Translations under genes and position numbers: made by a program | Assembly: GCA_004294385.1 (NCBI GenBank) | Contig: REAP01000025.1 | Span: 1 to 64,000 of the forward strand | DNA from: Oscillatoriales cyanobacterium | GTDB lineage: Bacteria > Cyanobacteriota > Cyanobacteriia > Cyanobacteriales > Microcoleaceae | Length of the DNA stretch: 64,000 bases | Reading direction: 5' to 3' | Part shown: one piece after another, positions 34,861 through 43,014 of the stretch | Layout: each line of letters starts with the position of its first letter | Position numbering within the stretch: the stretch's first letter is position 1 | Notes under the pieces: model-generated | Database searches by the model: none | Told to the model about the DNA's origin: nothing | The model's input: only the letters and a program-made list of their open reading frames with translations

Positions 34861-35079
34861 TTATTCCTCGTCCCAACCTTCTACAGCTAACAATTCGCCC
34901 ACGGGGTCTTGCATGGAAAAGTCAAACTCTAGGAGTTGCTGTTTCCAGTAGGGCCATTCGTCGCCGTATAGCAGAGCAATCTTCCAAATGCTGTCTGTCG
35001 GTTTGATAATGTCAGACGTGACGAGAGATTGCACCTGACGCTGGAACTTAACCATCGGCTGTATAACCTGCTGGCTCAT
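34861..35079 (-). CDS. Small conserved cyanobacterial protein (DUF4327-like, tentative)
   Basis: A 72-aa protein reading MSQQVIQPMVKFQRQVQSLV and continuing with IIKPTDSIWKIALLYGDEW and an acidic C-terminus ending EGWDEE. No signal or membrane segment. It resembles the short cyanobacterial family annotated DUF4327, but this is from memory of the pattern. ATG at 35079 is selected because AGAGG lies 5-9 nt upstream; the ORF could extend upstream 14 codons without a ribosome site. Function unknown. Confidence 0.75.
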   Translation of the reverse strand: MSQQVIQPMVKFQRQVQSLVTSDIIKPTDSIWKIALLYGDEWPYWKQQLLEFDFSMQDPVGELLAVEGWDEE

Positions 35080-35160
35080 AATACCTCTTGAATTGTTTAA
35101 ATCTTGTTTGATAGTCCCCAACTATTAAGGTATGGGGATTCTTGGTTCAAAGTTAATTAA

Positions 35161-35192
35161 AGTCGCCCTAGAAGGACGAGGCTTTTACCCAA
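35161..35192. repeat. Fragment of the 38-nt-core structured repeat
   Basis: AGTCGCCCTAGAAGGACGAG plus GCTTTTACCC joins two pieces that are about 60 bp apart in the element at 37755-37928, as if the middle had been deleted. The rest of 35080-35577 shows no convincing gene. Confidence 0.6.
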
Positions 35193-35577
35193 AATTAGGG
35201 TAATTACAACTTCCCGGCTCTCACTTTTTGTCGCAGTTTCGCCAAGAACGGTCTCGCCAAGATACGTGTAGATTTTTTTCGGGAAGCCACATCTTCAACT
35301 TATATCGTAAACAAACCTGATAGTCAAGACTGACTGCAAAGAATTGATCATCTTTACAAGCCATTGCTATATGCTCCTAGGTGCTGAAGAAGCAAAATGT
35401 CTGCTCCCTTGGACGTAAACTGAACTTGTTTCACATTCCACACTGGGTTCGCTGTGAGAGTTTGGCGCAAACTGCCGAATATCGCTAGCTGTTGGCAGGT
35501 GGACAGGGAAGTTAAAGTACGTTTGGAGTTAGAGGAGACTCGCAAATCAATTATAGCCTTTTGACATACCTCCTCGT

Positions 35578-35806
35578 CTATCAGTCCGAAGATTCCTTGA
35601 CGCTTCATCGCAACGCGCTCCGCAAGCGGTAGTCTTACCATCACTCCACGTCCGTTTAGAGTCTCCCAATGCCCTAGGGCGACTACCTATATTCTAGCAT
35701 AAAGCCGTCATAGAAGACGATGGGCTCAGCCCAACGGCTGCGTTTATCCGCTCGCCCTTCGACTACGCTCAGATAAACTCCGTCGAAGTGACGGGGCTTG
35801 AATCCC
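35578..35806. repeat. Structured dispersed element, copy A (possible orphan IS605 right end)
   Basis: Starts ACCTCCTCGTCTATCAG and contains a 38-nt core (about 35649-35686, including the palindrome GCCCTAGGGC) identical to the copy at 37755-37928. It ends in ACGGGGCTTGAATCCC. The terminal hairpin of copy B (CATCCTAGAAGGACGGGG) is here split by a GTAGTCGAAG repeat. No tnpB remains. Resembles right-end/scaffold-RNA regions of IS605-type elements, an inference. Confidence 0.65.
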
Positions 35807-35984
35807 AGTTTCTTGATCACTGTACTCGCAGCAAAGGTTGTCAAAAATTGTTGCATACTGTTCTTGATTATCGCTAAATGTCGATCGCACATTCTAAGCC
35901 GCCGGATACGGGCGCGCACAGGTAAGTTCCAAACTCATAGTCCGTCCTGATTCAGTAATTCTCAAATCTCAAATCTAAAATTGT

Positions 35985-36965
35985 ATGACTTGGACTCGGC
36001 GCCACATTCTCACTCTGGATGATTTTACTTCGGACGAATACGACACGGTGCTGCAAACTGCCGCCAGCTTCCGGGAGGTACTCGGCCGTCGCACCAAGAA
36101 AGTGCCAGCTTTGCAGGGTCAAGTGGTGGCGAATTTGTTTTTTGAGCCTTCTACCCGGACTCGCAATAGTTTTGAGTTGGCGGCAAAGCGACTGTCGGCG
36201 GATACACTGAATTTTACCCCTGGTAGTTCTTCTCTGACGAAGGGGGAGACTATTTTGGATACGGCTAAGACTTATCTGGCGATGGGCACAGATTTGATGG
36301 TAATCCGGCATGGACAGGCTGGAGTTCCTAGCACAATTGCGTCGGAAATGGATCGATTGGGTTCAAGAGTCAGCGTTCTCAATGCTGGAGATGGTCAGCA
36401 TGAACACCCGTCGCAAGGTTTGCTAGACCTTTTTACTATATGTTCTCTTTTGGATGCCGAAAGTCCGAGGCTAAAACTTTTAGCGGGCAAAAAAATTGCT
36501 GTTGTTGGGGATATTTTGCATTCGCGGGTGGCGAGGTCTAATATCTGGAGTTTAACGGCTTCAGGGGCGGAAGTTCATTTAGCCGGGCCGCCGACTTTGC
36601 TACCGCTATTGTTTGCTGAGTGTGGCAATGGTAGAGAAGGTAAGTTATTTTTGCACTGGCAGTTGGAACCTGCTTTGCAAGATGCTGATTTTGTGATGAC
36701 TTTGCGGCTGCAAAAGGAACGGATGAGTCAGAATTTGTTGCCAAGTTTACGAGAGTATCATGCTTTGTACGGGATTACGCGCGATCGGCTAAAACTCTGC
36801 AAGCCGAATGTGAAGGTTTTGCACCCAGGCCCGGTTAACCGTGGCGTGGAAATTAGTTCTGATTTGATGGACGATACCCAATTTAGTCTAATTTCTCAGC
36901 AAGTTACGAGCGGGGTGGCGGTGCGAATGGCTTTACTTTACCTAATCGGTGGCGGCAAAGCTTAG
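35985..36965 (+). CDS. pyrB: Aspartate carbamoyltransferase catalytic subunit
   Basis: Second step of pyrimidine biosynthesis: carbamoyl phosphate plus aspartate to N-carbamoyl-aspartate. A 326-aa protein with the carbamoyl-phosphate motif [10 protein letters not shown] near residues 52-61, the [15 protein letters not shown] block near residue 135, and the aspartate-binding LRLQKER region near residue 240 and [10 protein letters not shown] near residue 285. Typical length. ATG at 35985 follows an AATCTCAAATCTAAAATT-type repeat and has no strong Shine-Dalgarno. No other pyr genes are adjacent, as is usual in cyanobacteria. Confidence 0.95.
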   Translation: MTWTRRHILTLDDFTSDEYDTVLQTAASFREVLGRRTKKVPALQGQVVANLFFEPSTRTRNSFELAAKRLSADTLNFTPGSSSLTKGETILDTAKTYLAMGTDLMVIRHGQAGVPSTIASEMDRLGSRVSVLNAGDGQHEHPSQGLLDLFTICSLLDAESPRLKLLAGKKIAVVGDILHSRVARSNIWSLTASGAEVHLAGPPTLLPLLFAECGNGREGKLFLHWQLEPALQDADFVMTLRLQKERMSQNLLPSLREYHALYGITRDRLKLCKPNVKVLHPGPVNRGVEISSDLMDDTQFSLISQQVTSGVAVRMALLYLIGGGKA

Positions 36966-36987
36966 AATTGCTGCTCTTATTAACAAT

Positions 36988-37056
36988 AGACATCTCCTAT
37001 AATTATTGTGGAACAGGCATCCTGCCTGTTCTTCAAAGGCTTTTTAGGAGATGTCT
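36988..37056. mobile_element. 69-bp MITE-like element, copy 2
   Basis: Same length, termini (AGACATCTCC / GGAGATGTCT) and centre (GGAACAGGCATCCTGCCTGTTC) as the element at 9962-10030, in the opposite orientation, and flanked by AAT direct repeats (3-bp target duplication). It sits 22 bp after the pyrB stop. Confidence 0.88.
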
Positions 37057-37129
37057 AATAATCGTTACCAGGCAGAGCTTGGTAACGATTAACAATCTTT
37101 CTAGCAATCTAAAATCGTCTAGTTAAGAT

Positions 37130-37528
37130 TTAGTAAATCCACTTCTTAGATACCCAGCCGCCGCCTTCAATTTGGGCCCAGCCGCGTTTGTGACGACCGG
37201 TCAATGCGATATGGTCTCCGTTATGTAACTTGCCGATGACAGAAGAACAACGACTAGCATGGTGGCGGATGTTCAGTCTGCCACCATTGGTATCAACTTT
37301 GGCATAGTAGTTCTGATAACCACTACCACCACCACAGCCGGAGTAGCAACCACGTGCTTGGGCTTCGCCTGGGATACTCACGACAGATAGGGCTATTGCC
37401 ATACTAGCAACGCCTATCCATGCAGAATTAGGAATTTTCAACCCCAACTCGTCTAAGGACTTGAGCTGGAGTTCAGACTCTGGAGATTCATAAGCAACAA
37501 AAGAGTGGCTCAATGCTAGTGCTTCCAT
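37130..37528 (-). CDS. SH3-type (SH3b) domain protein
   Basis: A 132-aa protein. Residues 1-32 are polar, then a hydrophobic helix (about residues 33-52, AWIGVASMAIALSVVSI) ends at GEAQARG, a likely cleavable signal with an unusually long n-region. A Cys/Gly-rich stretch (CYSGCGGGSG) is followed by a bacterial SH3 domain: GGRLNIRHHASRCSSVIGKL, GDHIALTG and GWAQIEGGGWVSKKWIY. Such domains often bind cell-wall peptides. ATG at 37528; further upstream extension (to 37618) is less likely. The flanks are a MITE and orphan IS-like sequence. Confidence 0.8.
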   Translation of the reverse strand: MEALALSHSFVAYESPESELQLKSLDELGLKIPNSAWIGVASMAIALSVVSIPGEAQARGCYSGCGGGSGYQNYYAKVDTNGGRLNIRHHASRCSSVIGKLHNGDHIALTGRHKRGWAQIEGGGWVSKKWIY

Positions 37529-38416
37529 AGTTTCCTCGTTATTGTTGTTAACTTTTTTGCGGTGGAGACTGAGTTGACATACCGATACTTTTTTGCTAAC
37601 GTTTGTTAACAAATACATAAGTTGAGATCCGATCTCAACTAAGGCGTATCAACCAATGCCCGTAGAAATCTCTACAAGCTCTACACGGTACAGAGACATC
37701 TAGCAAATGTAAGAAACTGTTAGTAAATGTCAGAAAAAGTCCTACAGTTAATCAACCTCCTCGTCTATCAGGAGCGAGGATTCTTTGACGCTTCACCGAA
37801 ACTTGCTACTAAGTAGTCTTACAGTCTCTCTACGTCCGTTTAGAGTCTCCCAATGCCCTAGGGCGACTAGCCAGATTATAGGATAAATCTCGGTAAAAGC
37901 CATCCTAGAAGGACGGGGCTTGTATCCGCATTTCGTTGGTCAAAAATTCAATTAACGGCCAGAACTATCAACTCCTGTGTCAGAAAAGGCACAACGAGAT
38001 GTTAGGATCTTGCTTCTACCAAATATTAGCCAATTTCCCTGAATCCGACACAGGTACATCATGTCATTTAAGTAGCTTTCTGGCAAACAAAATCAATAAA
38101 GTTTACATTTGTTGCTCAAGATTTTGGGTAAGGAGTACCCCAGGAGGAGAAAAATTTCAAGTAATTGTGTCATTGCGATCGGAATTAAGTAATTTATTGG
38201 GATTCTAGATTGGTTTATGGATGTAGGAGTTATACTGCCGATCGCGTGAAGTTTGCTGATTGATCGGTTACAGTGCGATCGCCCAAAATTAGAGTCGCTC
38301 AACATCGATCGCGACTTGCTTTGTGTCAAGATAAATTAAGTTATCCAGAACTATTTTCACCCATTGACACTCTCAGGACTAAAGTCTCGCTCGTTTCCCA
38401 CATCCCGTATTATTTT
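37529..38416. other. Gene-poor stretch, about 890 bp
   Basis: Contains a small palindrome (GAGATCCGATCTC near 37622), the structured repeat copy B (37755-37928) and HIP1-rich sequence before moaE. Weak open frames (for example 37936-38208) have no start signal or recognisable composition. Probably decayed mobile DNA plus the moaE leader. Confidence 0.5.
37755..37928. repeat. Structured dispersed element, copy B (possible orphan IS605 right end)
   Basis: Starts ACCTCCTCGTCTATCAG, holds the 38-nt core with GCCCTAGGGC, and ends with the hairpin CATCCTAGAAGGACGGGGCT. Shares both ends and core with copy A at 35578-35806. No transposase gene adjoins. Either a scaffold-RNA remnant or an independent structured repeat. 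Confidence 0.65.
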
Positions 38417-38905
38417 ATGAATTCTGGCGCTGCTCTTTCCATCGACACAGTTCCTCAACGCAATGCTCAAGACAGTTTTGCCATTACTTTTGCTCCTTTA
38501 TCTGTAGAGGAAATCTACAATTTGGCAGATGACGCGGCTAACGGAGCCGTGGTATTTATGAGCGGTACTGTCCGCAACCAAACTGAGGGTCAAGCTGTAG
38601 TTGCCCTAGAGTACCAAGCTTACGAACCAATGGCCGTGCGAGTATTCCAACAAATCGCCACCGAAATCCGGCGCCAGTGGGTAGATGTCAATCGAATTGT
38701 GATTCACCACCGTGTCGGACGGTTGCAGGTGGGGGAAATCAGCGTATTGGTCGCTGTTGGCTGTCCGCACCGGGACTCAGCCTTTGCAGCTTGTCAGTAC
38801 GGGATAGATACGTTGAAACACAATGTTCCTATTTGGAAAAAGGAACATTGGGCTGATGGTTCTAGCAGTTGGGTTAATATTGGAGCGTGCGAAGTTAGTT
38901 GTTAG
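38417..38905 (+). CDS. moaE: Molybdopterin synthase catalytic subunit
   Basis: Large subunit of molybdopterin synthase: adds sulfur (from MoaD) to cyclic pyranopterin monophosphate. A 162-aa protein with the MoaE pattern: GAVVFMSGTVRNQT near residue 47, YEPMAV near residue 72, and the catalytic Lys-containing DTLKHNVPIWKKE block near residues 132-144. ATG at 38417 is used; the frame is open ~48 codons upstream, but that part lacks family similarity. No moaD or other moa gene is in the window. Confidence 0.93.
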   Translation: MNSGAALSIDTVPQRNAQDSFAITFAPLSVEEIYNLADDAANGAVVFMSGTVRNQTEGQAVVALEYQAYEPMAVRVFQQIATEIRRQWVDVNRIVIHHRVGRLQVGEISVLVAVGCPHRDSAFAACQYGIDTLKHNVPIWKKEHWADGSSSWVNIGACEVSC

Positions 38906-39084
38906 AAGGAAGAAGGAAGAAGGAAGAAGGAAGAAGGAAGAAGGCCCAACGACTGCGTTTATCCTGAGCGTAGTCGAAGGGCTCAGGAACCGGTTCAGGA
39001 AGAAGGAAGAAGGAAGAAGGAAGAAGGCCCAACGACTGCGTTTATCCTGAGCGTAGTCGAAGGGCTCAGGAACCGGTTCAGGAA
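38906..39084. repeat. Two tandem copies of the heptamer/hairpin composite repeat
   Basis: Two successive units of about 90 bp: GGAAGAA heptamers, GCCCAACGACTGCGTTTATC, CTGAGCGTAGTCGAAGGGCTCAG, AACCGGTTCAGGAAG. Same composite as at 29983 and 34603. Confidence 0.92.
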
Positions 39085-39100
39085 GAAGGAGGAAATTCTG

Positions 39101-39222
39101 GGAGCATCCCATTTTTGCAAATATATCCGTAGGGGCGAAGCATTCCGGCAGATAATTTATTAGTTTTAAGCAGAGACTTACTGCCGGAATGCTTCGCCCC
39201 TGCAAAATTGGGATGCACCCGA
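39101..39222. repeat. Long inverted repeat (GGGGCGAAGCATTCCGGCAG)
   Basis: GGGGCGAAGCATTCCGGCAG (39133-39152) pairs with CTGCCGGAATGCTTCGCCCC (39181-39200), with flanking partial pairing of GCATCCCATTTTTGCA and TGCAAAATTGGGATGC. Dispersed-type hairpin upstream of the sigma factor; with the composite repeat it fills the 400 bp after moaE. Confidence 0.88.
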
Positions 39223-39303
39223 AATTCTCTCCATCACCCCATCACCCCATCACCCACTCCTATTTGGGAACTTATAACATCGCGCAACGTCAAAAATCAT
39301 GGA

Positions 39304-39987
39304 ATGTTCTACGAGCCAATTCCAACTATGAATGAATTTATTTCCTTGTCCTGGTCTGCGGTTGTGGCGACCGTTTCTCAAGTGCAATTGCCAGCCGAAA
39401 AACTCTCTAACTATGACTTGGTGTTGCGCTGTCAGGAAGGAAATCGACCTGAAAGTGCTGCTTTTTCAGAACTTTTGAAGCGATATCAGTCCCATGTCGA
39501 TCGCGTTTTGTATCACTTGGCCCCTGATTGGCAAGACAGGGCTGATTTGGCTCAGGAAGTCTGGATTCGAGTTTATCGCAATGTGAATCGCTTGCAAGAG
39601 CCTGTTAAATTTAGGGGCTGGCTGAGCCGTATTGCCACAAACTTGTTTTACGACGAGTTACGGAAGCGCAAACGGGTGCGAACTCCATTGTCGCTGGATG
39701 TACCCCGTGCTCTGGAAGATGGGGAGGTGGATTGGGAAATTGCGGCAGACAGTCCGGGGCCTGATGAAGATTTGACGACTAGAGAATTTTACGATCAGTT
39801 GCGCGTGGCGATCGCAGATTTGCCAGAAGTATTCCGCACAACCATTGTTTTGAGAGAAATCCAGGGTTTAGCCTATGAGGAAATCGCGGAAATGACCGGA
39901 GTTTCTCTGGGAACAGTCAAGTCGAGAATTGCCAGAGCTCGCCAAAGATTGCAGTTGCAATTGCAAAAATATCTGGACGGTCATTAG
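39304..39987 (+). CDS. sigG: ECF-type RNA polymerase sigma factor (SigG-like)
   Basis: A 227-aa group 4 sigma factor (219 aa if the ATG at 39328 is used). Region 2 is LAPDWQDRADLAQEVWIRVYR through FRGWLSRIATNLFYDELRKR; region 4 is LPEVFRTTIVLREIQGLAYEEI with the helix-turn-helix SLGTVKSRIARARQRL. A polar spacer joins them. It should direct transcription of an envelope or stress regulon. An anti-sigma gene follows after 287 bp on the same strand, the usual pair order. Neither candidate start has a strong Shine-Dalgarno. Confidence 0.92.
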   Translation: MFYEPIPTMNEFISLSWSAVVATVSQVQLPAEKLSNYDLVLRCQEGNRPESAAFSELLKRYQSHVDRVLYHLAPDWQDRADLAQEVWIRVYRNVNRLQEPVKFRGWLSRIATNLFYDELRKRKRVRTPLSLDVPRALEDGEVDWEIAADSPGPDEDLTTREFYDQLRVAIADLPEVFRTTIVLREIQGLAYEEIAEMTGVSLGTVKSRIARARQRLQLQLQKYLDGH

Positions 39988-40274
39988 TTTATAGCCATTC
40001 TCAGATAGATTAGGTACAGGTGCCGATTTTAGATTTTAGATTGAGGAATTGAGGAATTGAGGGATTTAGGAATTTAGGGATTTAGGGATTGTTAATTGAC
40101 AGGCTAGGATACCTCACCTGCGTGAGAACCGCTATAGTTATGTCAAAGGTTAGGAAAGAAGATTTGGTGAATTTTGCTTTAACATCAAAACTTCTATTTG
40201 TCAATATAAATAAGCATTAAATAATGCTGAGGGCGAAGGCATACTTTCCCCAATTACAGGAACTGGTATAAATC

Positions 40275-40862
40275 ATGAAAAATAACTTTGAATCCGACAA
40301 AAATCTGAATGATCAAGGTAGCGGGGATGCACTCCCTGGTAATCAAACTCACAAAAATTATGCCCAGGGCAATGTAACTACTATGACGTGCGATCGCTTT
40401 GAAATGCTCAGTGCCTATCTCGATGGCGAAGTGACTGCGGCCGAACGCCGGCAAGTCGAAGACTGGCTGACAAATGACCCTGCAACTAAGGCTTTGTACT
40501 CGCGACTGCTAGGTATGCAGCACAGTTTTCAATCAATGCCAGTCCCTGCTTCGGAACAATCGGCACAGGAGTTGGCTGCGAAGGTGTTGCAGCGCGTTGA
40601 ACGCAAACCCAAACGGATGATAGTTTGGGGTGGATGCGCGATCGCAGCTTTGTTTGTTGCAGTTGTGTCTGGTATCGGTAGCCGCCAATTTGCTCCCCAG
40701 TTTGCTCAATCTGGTTCTGACGATTTGATGGTGGCTTTGAACGAGCCTTTAGTTGAGATTATTAATCCTAATGATTTGATGCTTGGCGTGAATGCACCGG
40801 TGGTGGAGATTCCCAAGTCTAGTCTACCAATTCCTCACAAGTCATTACAAAAAATGCAGTAG
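40275..40862 (+). CDS. Anti-sigma factor, single-pass membrane protein
   Basis: A 195-aa protein. After a ~36-residue polar leader, residues 37-75 (CDRFEMLSAYLDGEVTAAER onward) match the anti-sigma domain fold that grips ECF sigma factors. One membrane helix lies about residues 120-140 (MIVWGGCAIAALFVAVVSGI), and ~55 residues follow outside. It lies directly downstream of the ECF sigma gene and very likely controls it. ATG at 40275; an internal ATG at 40383 would remove the leader. An intrinsic terminator follows 33 bp after the stop. Confidence 0.88.
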   Translation: MKNNFESDKNLNDQGSGDALPGNQTHKNYAQGNVTTMTCDRFEMLSAYLDGEVTAAERRQVEDWLTNDPATKALYSRLLGMQHSFQSMPVPASEQSAQELAAKVLQRVERKPKRMIVWGGCAIAALFVAVVSGIGSRQFAPQFAQSGSDDLMVALNEPLVEIINPNDLMLGVNAPVVEIPKSSLPIPHKSLQKMQ

Positions 40863-40894
40863 GATTGATGTTTTGAGAATAACCCAAGTCGCTA

Positions 40895-40919
40895 AGCTCC
40901 CTAAAAAGGGGGCTTTTTT
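40895..40919 (+). terminator. Intrinsic terminator after the anti-sigma gene
   Basis: AGCTCCC - TAAAAA loop - GGGGGCT followed by TTTTT. A 7-bp stem including one G-U pair. Confidence 0.8.
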
Positions 40920-41155
40920 GTGAAGGAAGGCAAAGGAATTAGTATTGAGGAAGTAGGTTGGGTTGACGGTTAACCGTTAACTCCACCTTACTATTATTCA
41001 GGTCTTCAGAGGCTTCGAGCATTGTCATTGTATAATTTATATCGTTTCCGGTAGCGTCGGAATGATAAAGTCGAGTTCGTTACCACCACATATAAGCGCG
41101 ATTTTCTGTTTTGCGACTCCCAGTCAACAGTCAACAGTCAACTATCAACATCATT

Positions 41156-41767
41156 ATGAGAGATAACATGGATGAAATTCCGTCAGGTGGAATAGGTATA
41201 AAACTGATCGGCAAAATTGCCGATGAGCTAAGTTATACTCGCACTTCTGACGGTCGAAACTGTCTGTTAATTGTCAAATATTATCAGAATGTTTCAGGTC
41301 AAGTACCATCCCAAGATAGCACTCAAGCTGGTTATTTCAAGCGGGGGCTTGATGTTCTAAACAGCTTTAACTGGCTCAAAGAACAGCGCACTAGCCAATC
41401 CGAACGAACTTCTAACCAGCCACTGCAAAAAATTAGCCTTCAAGTAAATACTGATATTAATGCTGTTGCTCAAGTTTTAGGATGGGTCGAGCAGTTAGAT
41501 AATCTACCAATTCCCGAAGCAGTTTGGCATCAGTGCAAACTTGCTACGATTGAAGGGTTTACAAATGCTGTTCGCCATGCTCACGAAAATCTGCCTTTAG
41601 AAACTCCGATTGAGCTGGAAATAACTGTATTTAACGATCGCCTAGAAATCAAAATTTGGGATTGGGGAAAACCTTTTGACTTCCAAGCTAAGTTGACAGA
41701 AAAATTGCCAGAAACAAGTCTTTTTAGTTGGGACGATGAGGGATTTACGATTAAAGATGTTTTATAG
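41156..41767 (+). CDS. RsbW/SpoIIAB-type GHKL ATPase with permuted domain order
   Basis: A 203-aa protein related to anti-sigma-type serine kinases of the GHKL fold, but with its halves exchanged. Residues 9-43 (SGGIGIKLIGKIADELSYTR and the closing strand NCLLIVKYY) are what normally ends such a domain: G2 box, helix and last strand. Residues 44-90 form a linker. Residues 91-203 are what normally begins it: the first strand, the N-box IEGFTNAVRHAH (E132, N136) and the G1 box WDWGKPFD (D169, G171), then it stops where the ATP lid would lead to the G2 box. ATG at 41156 follows a TCAACAG heptamer tract. A sigma/anti-sigma pair lies just upstream. Confidence 0.82.
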   Translation: MRDNMDEIPSGGIGIKLIGKIADELSYTRTSDGRNCLLIVKYYQNVSGQVPSQDSTQAGYFKRGLDVLNSFNWLKEQRTSQSERTSNQPLQKISLQVNTDINAVAQVLGWVEQLDNLPIPEAVWHQCKLATIEGFTNAVRHAHENLPLETPIELEITVFNDRLEIKIWDWGKPFDFQAKLTEKLPETSLFSWDDEGFTIKDVL

Positions 41768-41784
41768 TTTAGCATTGGAATTAT

Positions 41785-42195
41785 TCATCTCTTTGTGAAA
41801 AGCCTATTTCCCCACCTGCCGTGGGGCAGCCAGATGCCGCCCAGAGAACGAACGCGATCGGGTAACATGAAATAAGCCCAAGCCGTGTCTACAGGTTTGA
41901 AGTTGAGATCGAAAATTGCGATCGATTCCCGCTGATATTCGTTTTGTGCCCGATCGCGTCCAGGATGATAATCTTCCAGTTCGTCTAAATCTGCCAAAAT
42001 AGCGGAGTCAGCGAAACAGAGGAGAAAACCGTAGACTCTTCCTCCCCCAGAAATCATCGCAGGATAGCCTGCTGGCAAGGCAAAAAGCTGACCACGGGCG
42101 ATCGCAGGACAAGCATCTACAACCTTTCCTTCACAATAGCGCAGGTAGTTGCACTCCCCCGGTTTGAGAGTACCGTAAACAAATACTTTCATCAA
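41785..42195 (-). CDS. Gamma-glutamylcyclotransferase-like (AIG2/GGCT) family protein
   Basis: A 136-aa protein of the GGCT/AIG2 fold. The substrate-binding VYGTLKPGE sequence lies near residues 6-14, and the catalytic-type Glu is expected in LDELEDYHPG near residue 75. Enzymes of this fold cyclise gamma-glutamyl peptides such as glutathione fragments; many members have no proven activity. ATG at 42195, with a second ATG directly after. Tail to tail with the permuted ATPase gene. Confidence 0.88.
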   Translation of the reverse strand: MMKVFVYGTLKPGECNYLRYCEGKVVDACPAIARGQLFALPAGYPAMISGGGRVYGFLLCFADSAILADLDELEDYHPGRDRAQNEYQRESIAIFDLNFKPVDTAWAYFMLPDRVRSLGGIWLPHGRWGNRLFTKR

Positions 42196-42326
42196 GTAGC
42201 CCCTAACGGCTAGTTTTTGCTAACATATATGGCTAATAGTTTAAGTCTCGATCGCGACTGCGACTGTAATCTACATAAATTTAGTTGTTTACCCTTTCTT
42301 ATTACATGACTCTAGAAGTTAGTATT

Positions 42327-42905
42327 ATGGCTCTTGCACTTCAGCCCTTGCACTTAAGTTCGTTTTTGCCCGGAGTGCCACTCGATAGCTTATTTTCGAC
42401 TCAAGGCATCATGGTAATGCTACTAGCCGCCTATGCCGGGGCGATGTGGATGTTTCTCACCAGTGCCCCGAAGGTACACACAGTTATGGTATCCGATCTA
42501 GGACAAGCTCGGAGCTTATACGAGGGAATGTTAGAGCTCCCAGTAGCAGAAGTGCCCCTGCACTACTACTACAACTACGAGCAAACCTTGGGGACAACTG
42601 GCATTGATCCACTATACTTGTCGCCAAATGTCGGGAGGGGGACGAACTCTCAAGCGATGGGTACTTCAGAAGGTTTGTGGTATCAGTTAATGAAAAATAC
42701 CCAATTGCACATTATTAGCGGTGCCGGTGCGGGAGAGAAAAATCGCCAACGTCACGTTTGTTTCGATCGCGATTGTTTGGATCAGTTATTAATGAGGATA
42801 CAAACTCGTGGCATTAAATATAAAATTCGTCGGGAAAAACCACTGAATTTTTTAGTTAAGGATTACGATGGCCGTGTCATTGAAATGTCTGAAGTAAGTA
42901 ATTAG
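42327..42905 (+). CDS. VOC/glyoxalase-like protein with N-terminal membrane helix
   Basis: A 192-aa protein. Residues ~20-45 (GIMVMLLAAYAGAMWMFL) are a likely membrane anchor. From about residue 50 the sequence follows the vicinal-oxygen-chelate pattern: VHTVMVSDLGQARSLYEGML, a central loop and HVCFDRDCLDQLLMRI, ending VKDYDGRVIEMSEV with a possible metal-binding Glu. Its substrate is unknown; similar proteins are annotated only as glyoxalase-like. ATG at 42327 is preferred over 42285, which lacks conserved sequence. A strong hairpin follows the stop. Confidence 0.75.
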   Translation: MALALQPLHLSSFLPGVPLDSLFSTQGIMVMLLAAYAGAMWMFLTSAPKVHTVMVSDLGQARSLYEGMLELPVAEVPLHYYYNYEQTLGTTGIDPLYLSPNVGRGTNSQAMGTSEGLWYQLMKNTQLHIISGAGAGEKNRQRHVCFDRDCLDQLLMRIQTRGIKYKIRREKPLNFLVKDYDGRVIEMSEVSN

Positions 42906-42910
42906 AAGCG

Positions 42911-42976
42911 GAGGAGTCCAAGGCAGTGCCGTTTCCCTACCCAGATTAATTGTAGGGAAACGGCACTGCCGTCTCC
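42911..42976. terminator. Long hairpin between convergent genes (bidirectional terminator or dispersed repeat)
   Basis: GGCAGTGCCGTTTCCCTAC (42922-42940) pairs perfectly with GTAGGGAAACGGCACTGCC (42952-42970). It lies between the convergent VOC and desaturase/SDR genes. No clear U-tract, so it may be a dispersed repeat that doubles as a terminator. Confidence 0.7.
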
Positions 42977-43014
42977 TGATTGCGGGATTAATTCCGGTGG
43001 TATCGGATTTGAGA

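Noticed and set aside
34603..34890. Open frame of 95 codons
   Set aside because: Lys/Glu/Arg-rich peptide from GGAAGAA heptamers.
35354..35644. Open frame of 96 codons, minus strand
   Set aside because: Its first third is the structured repeat copy A; no ribosome site and no family-like sequence.
35683..35919. Open frame of 78 codons, minus strand
   Set aside because: Crosses the repeat hairpin and a GTAGTCGAAG copy; composition is repeat-derived.
37936..38208. Open frame of 90 codons, plus strand
   Set aside because: No ribosome site or known motif; follows an IS-like remnant.
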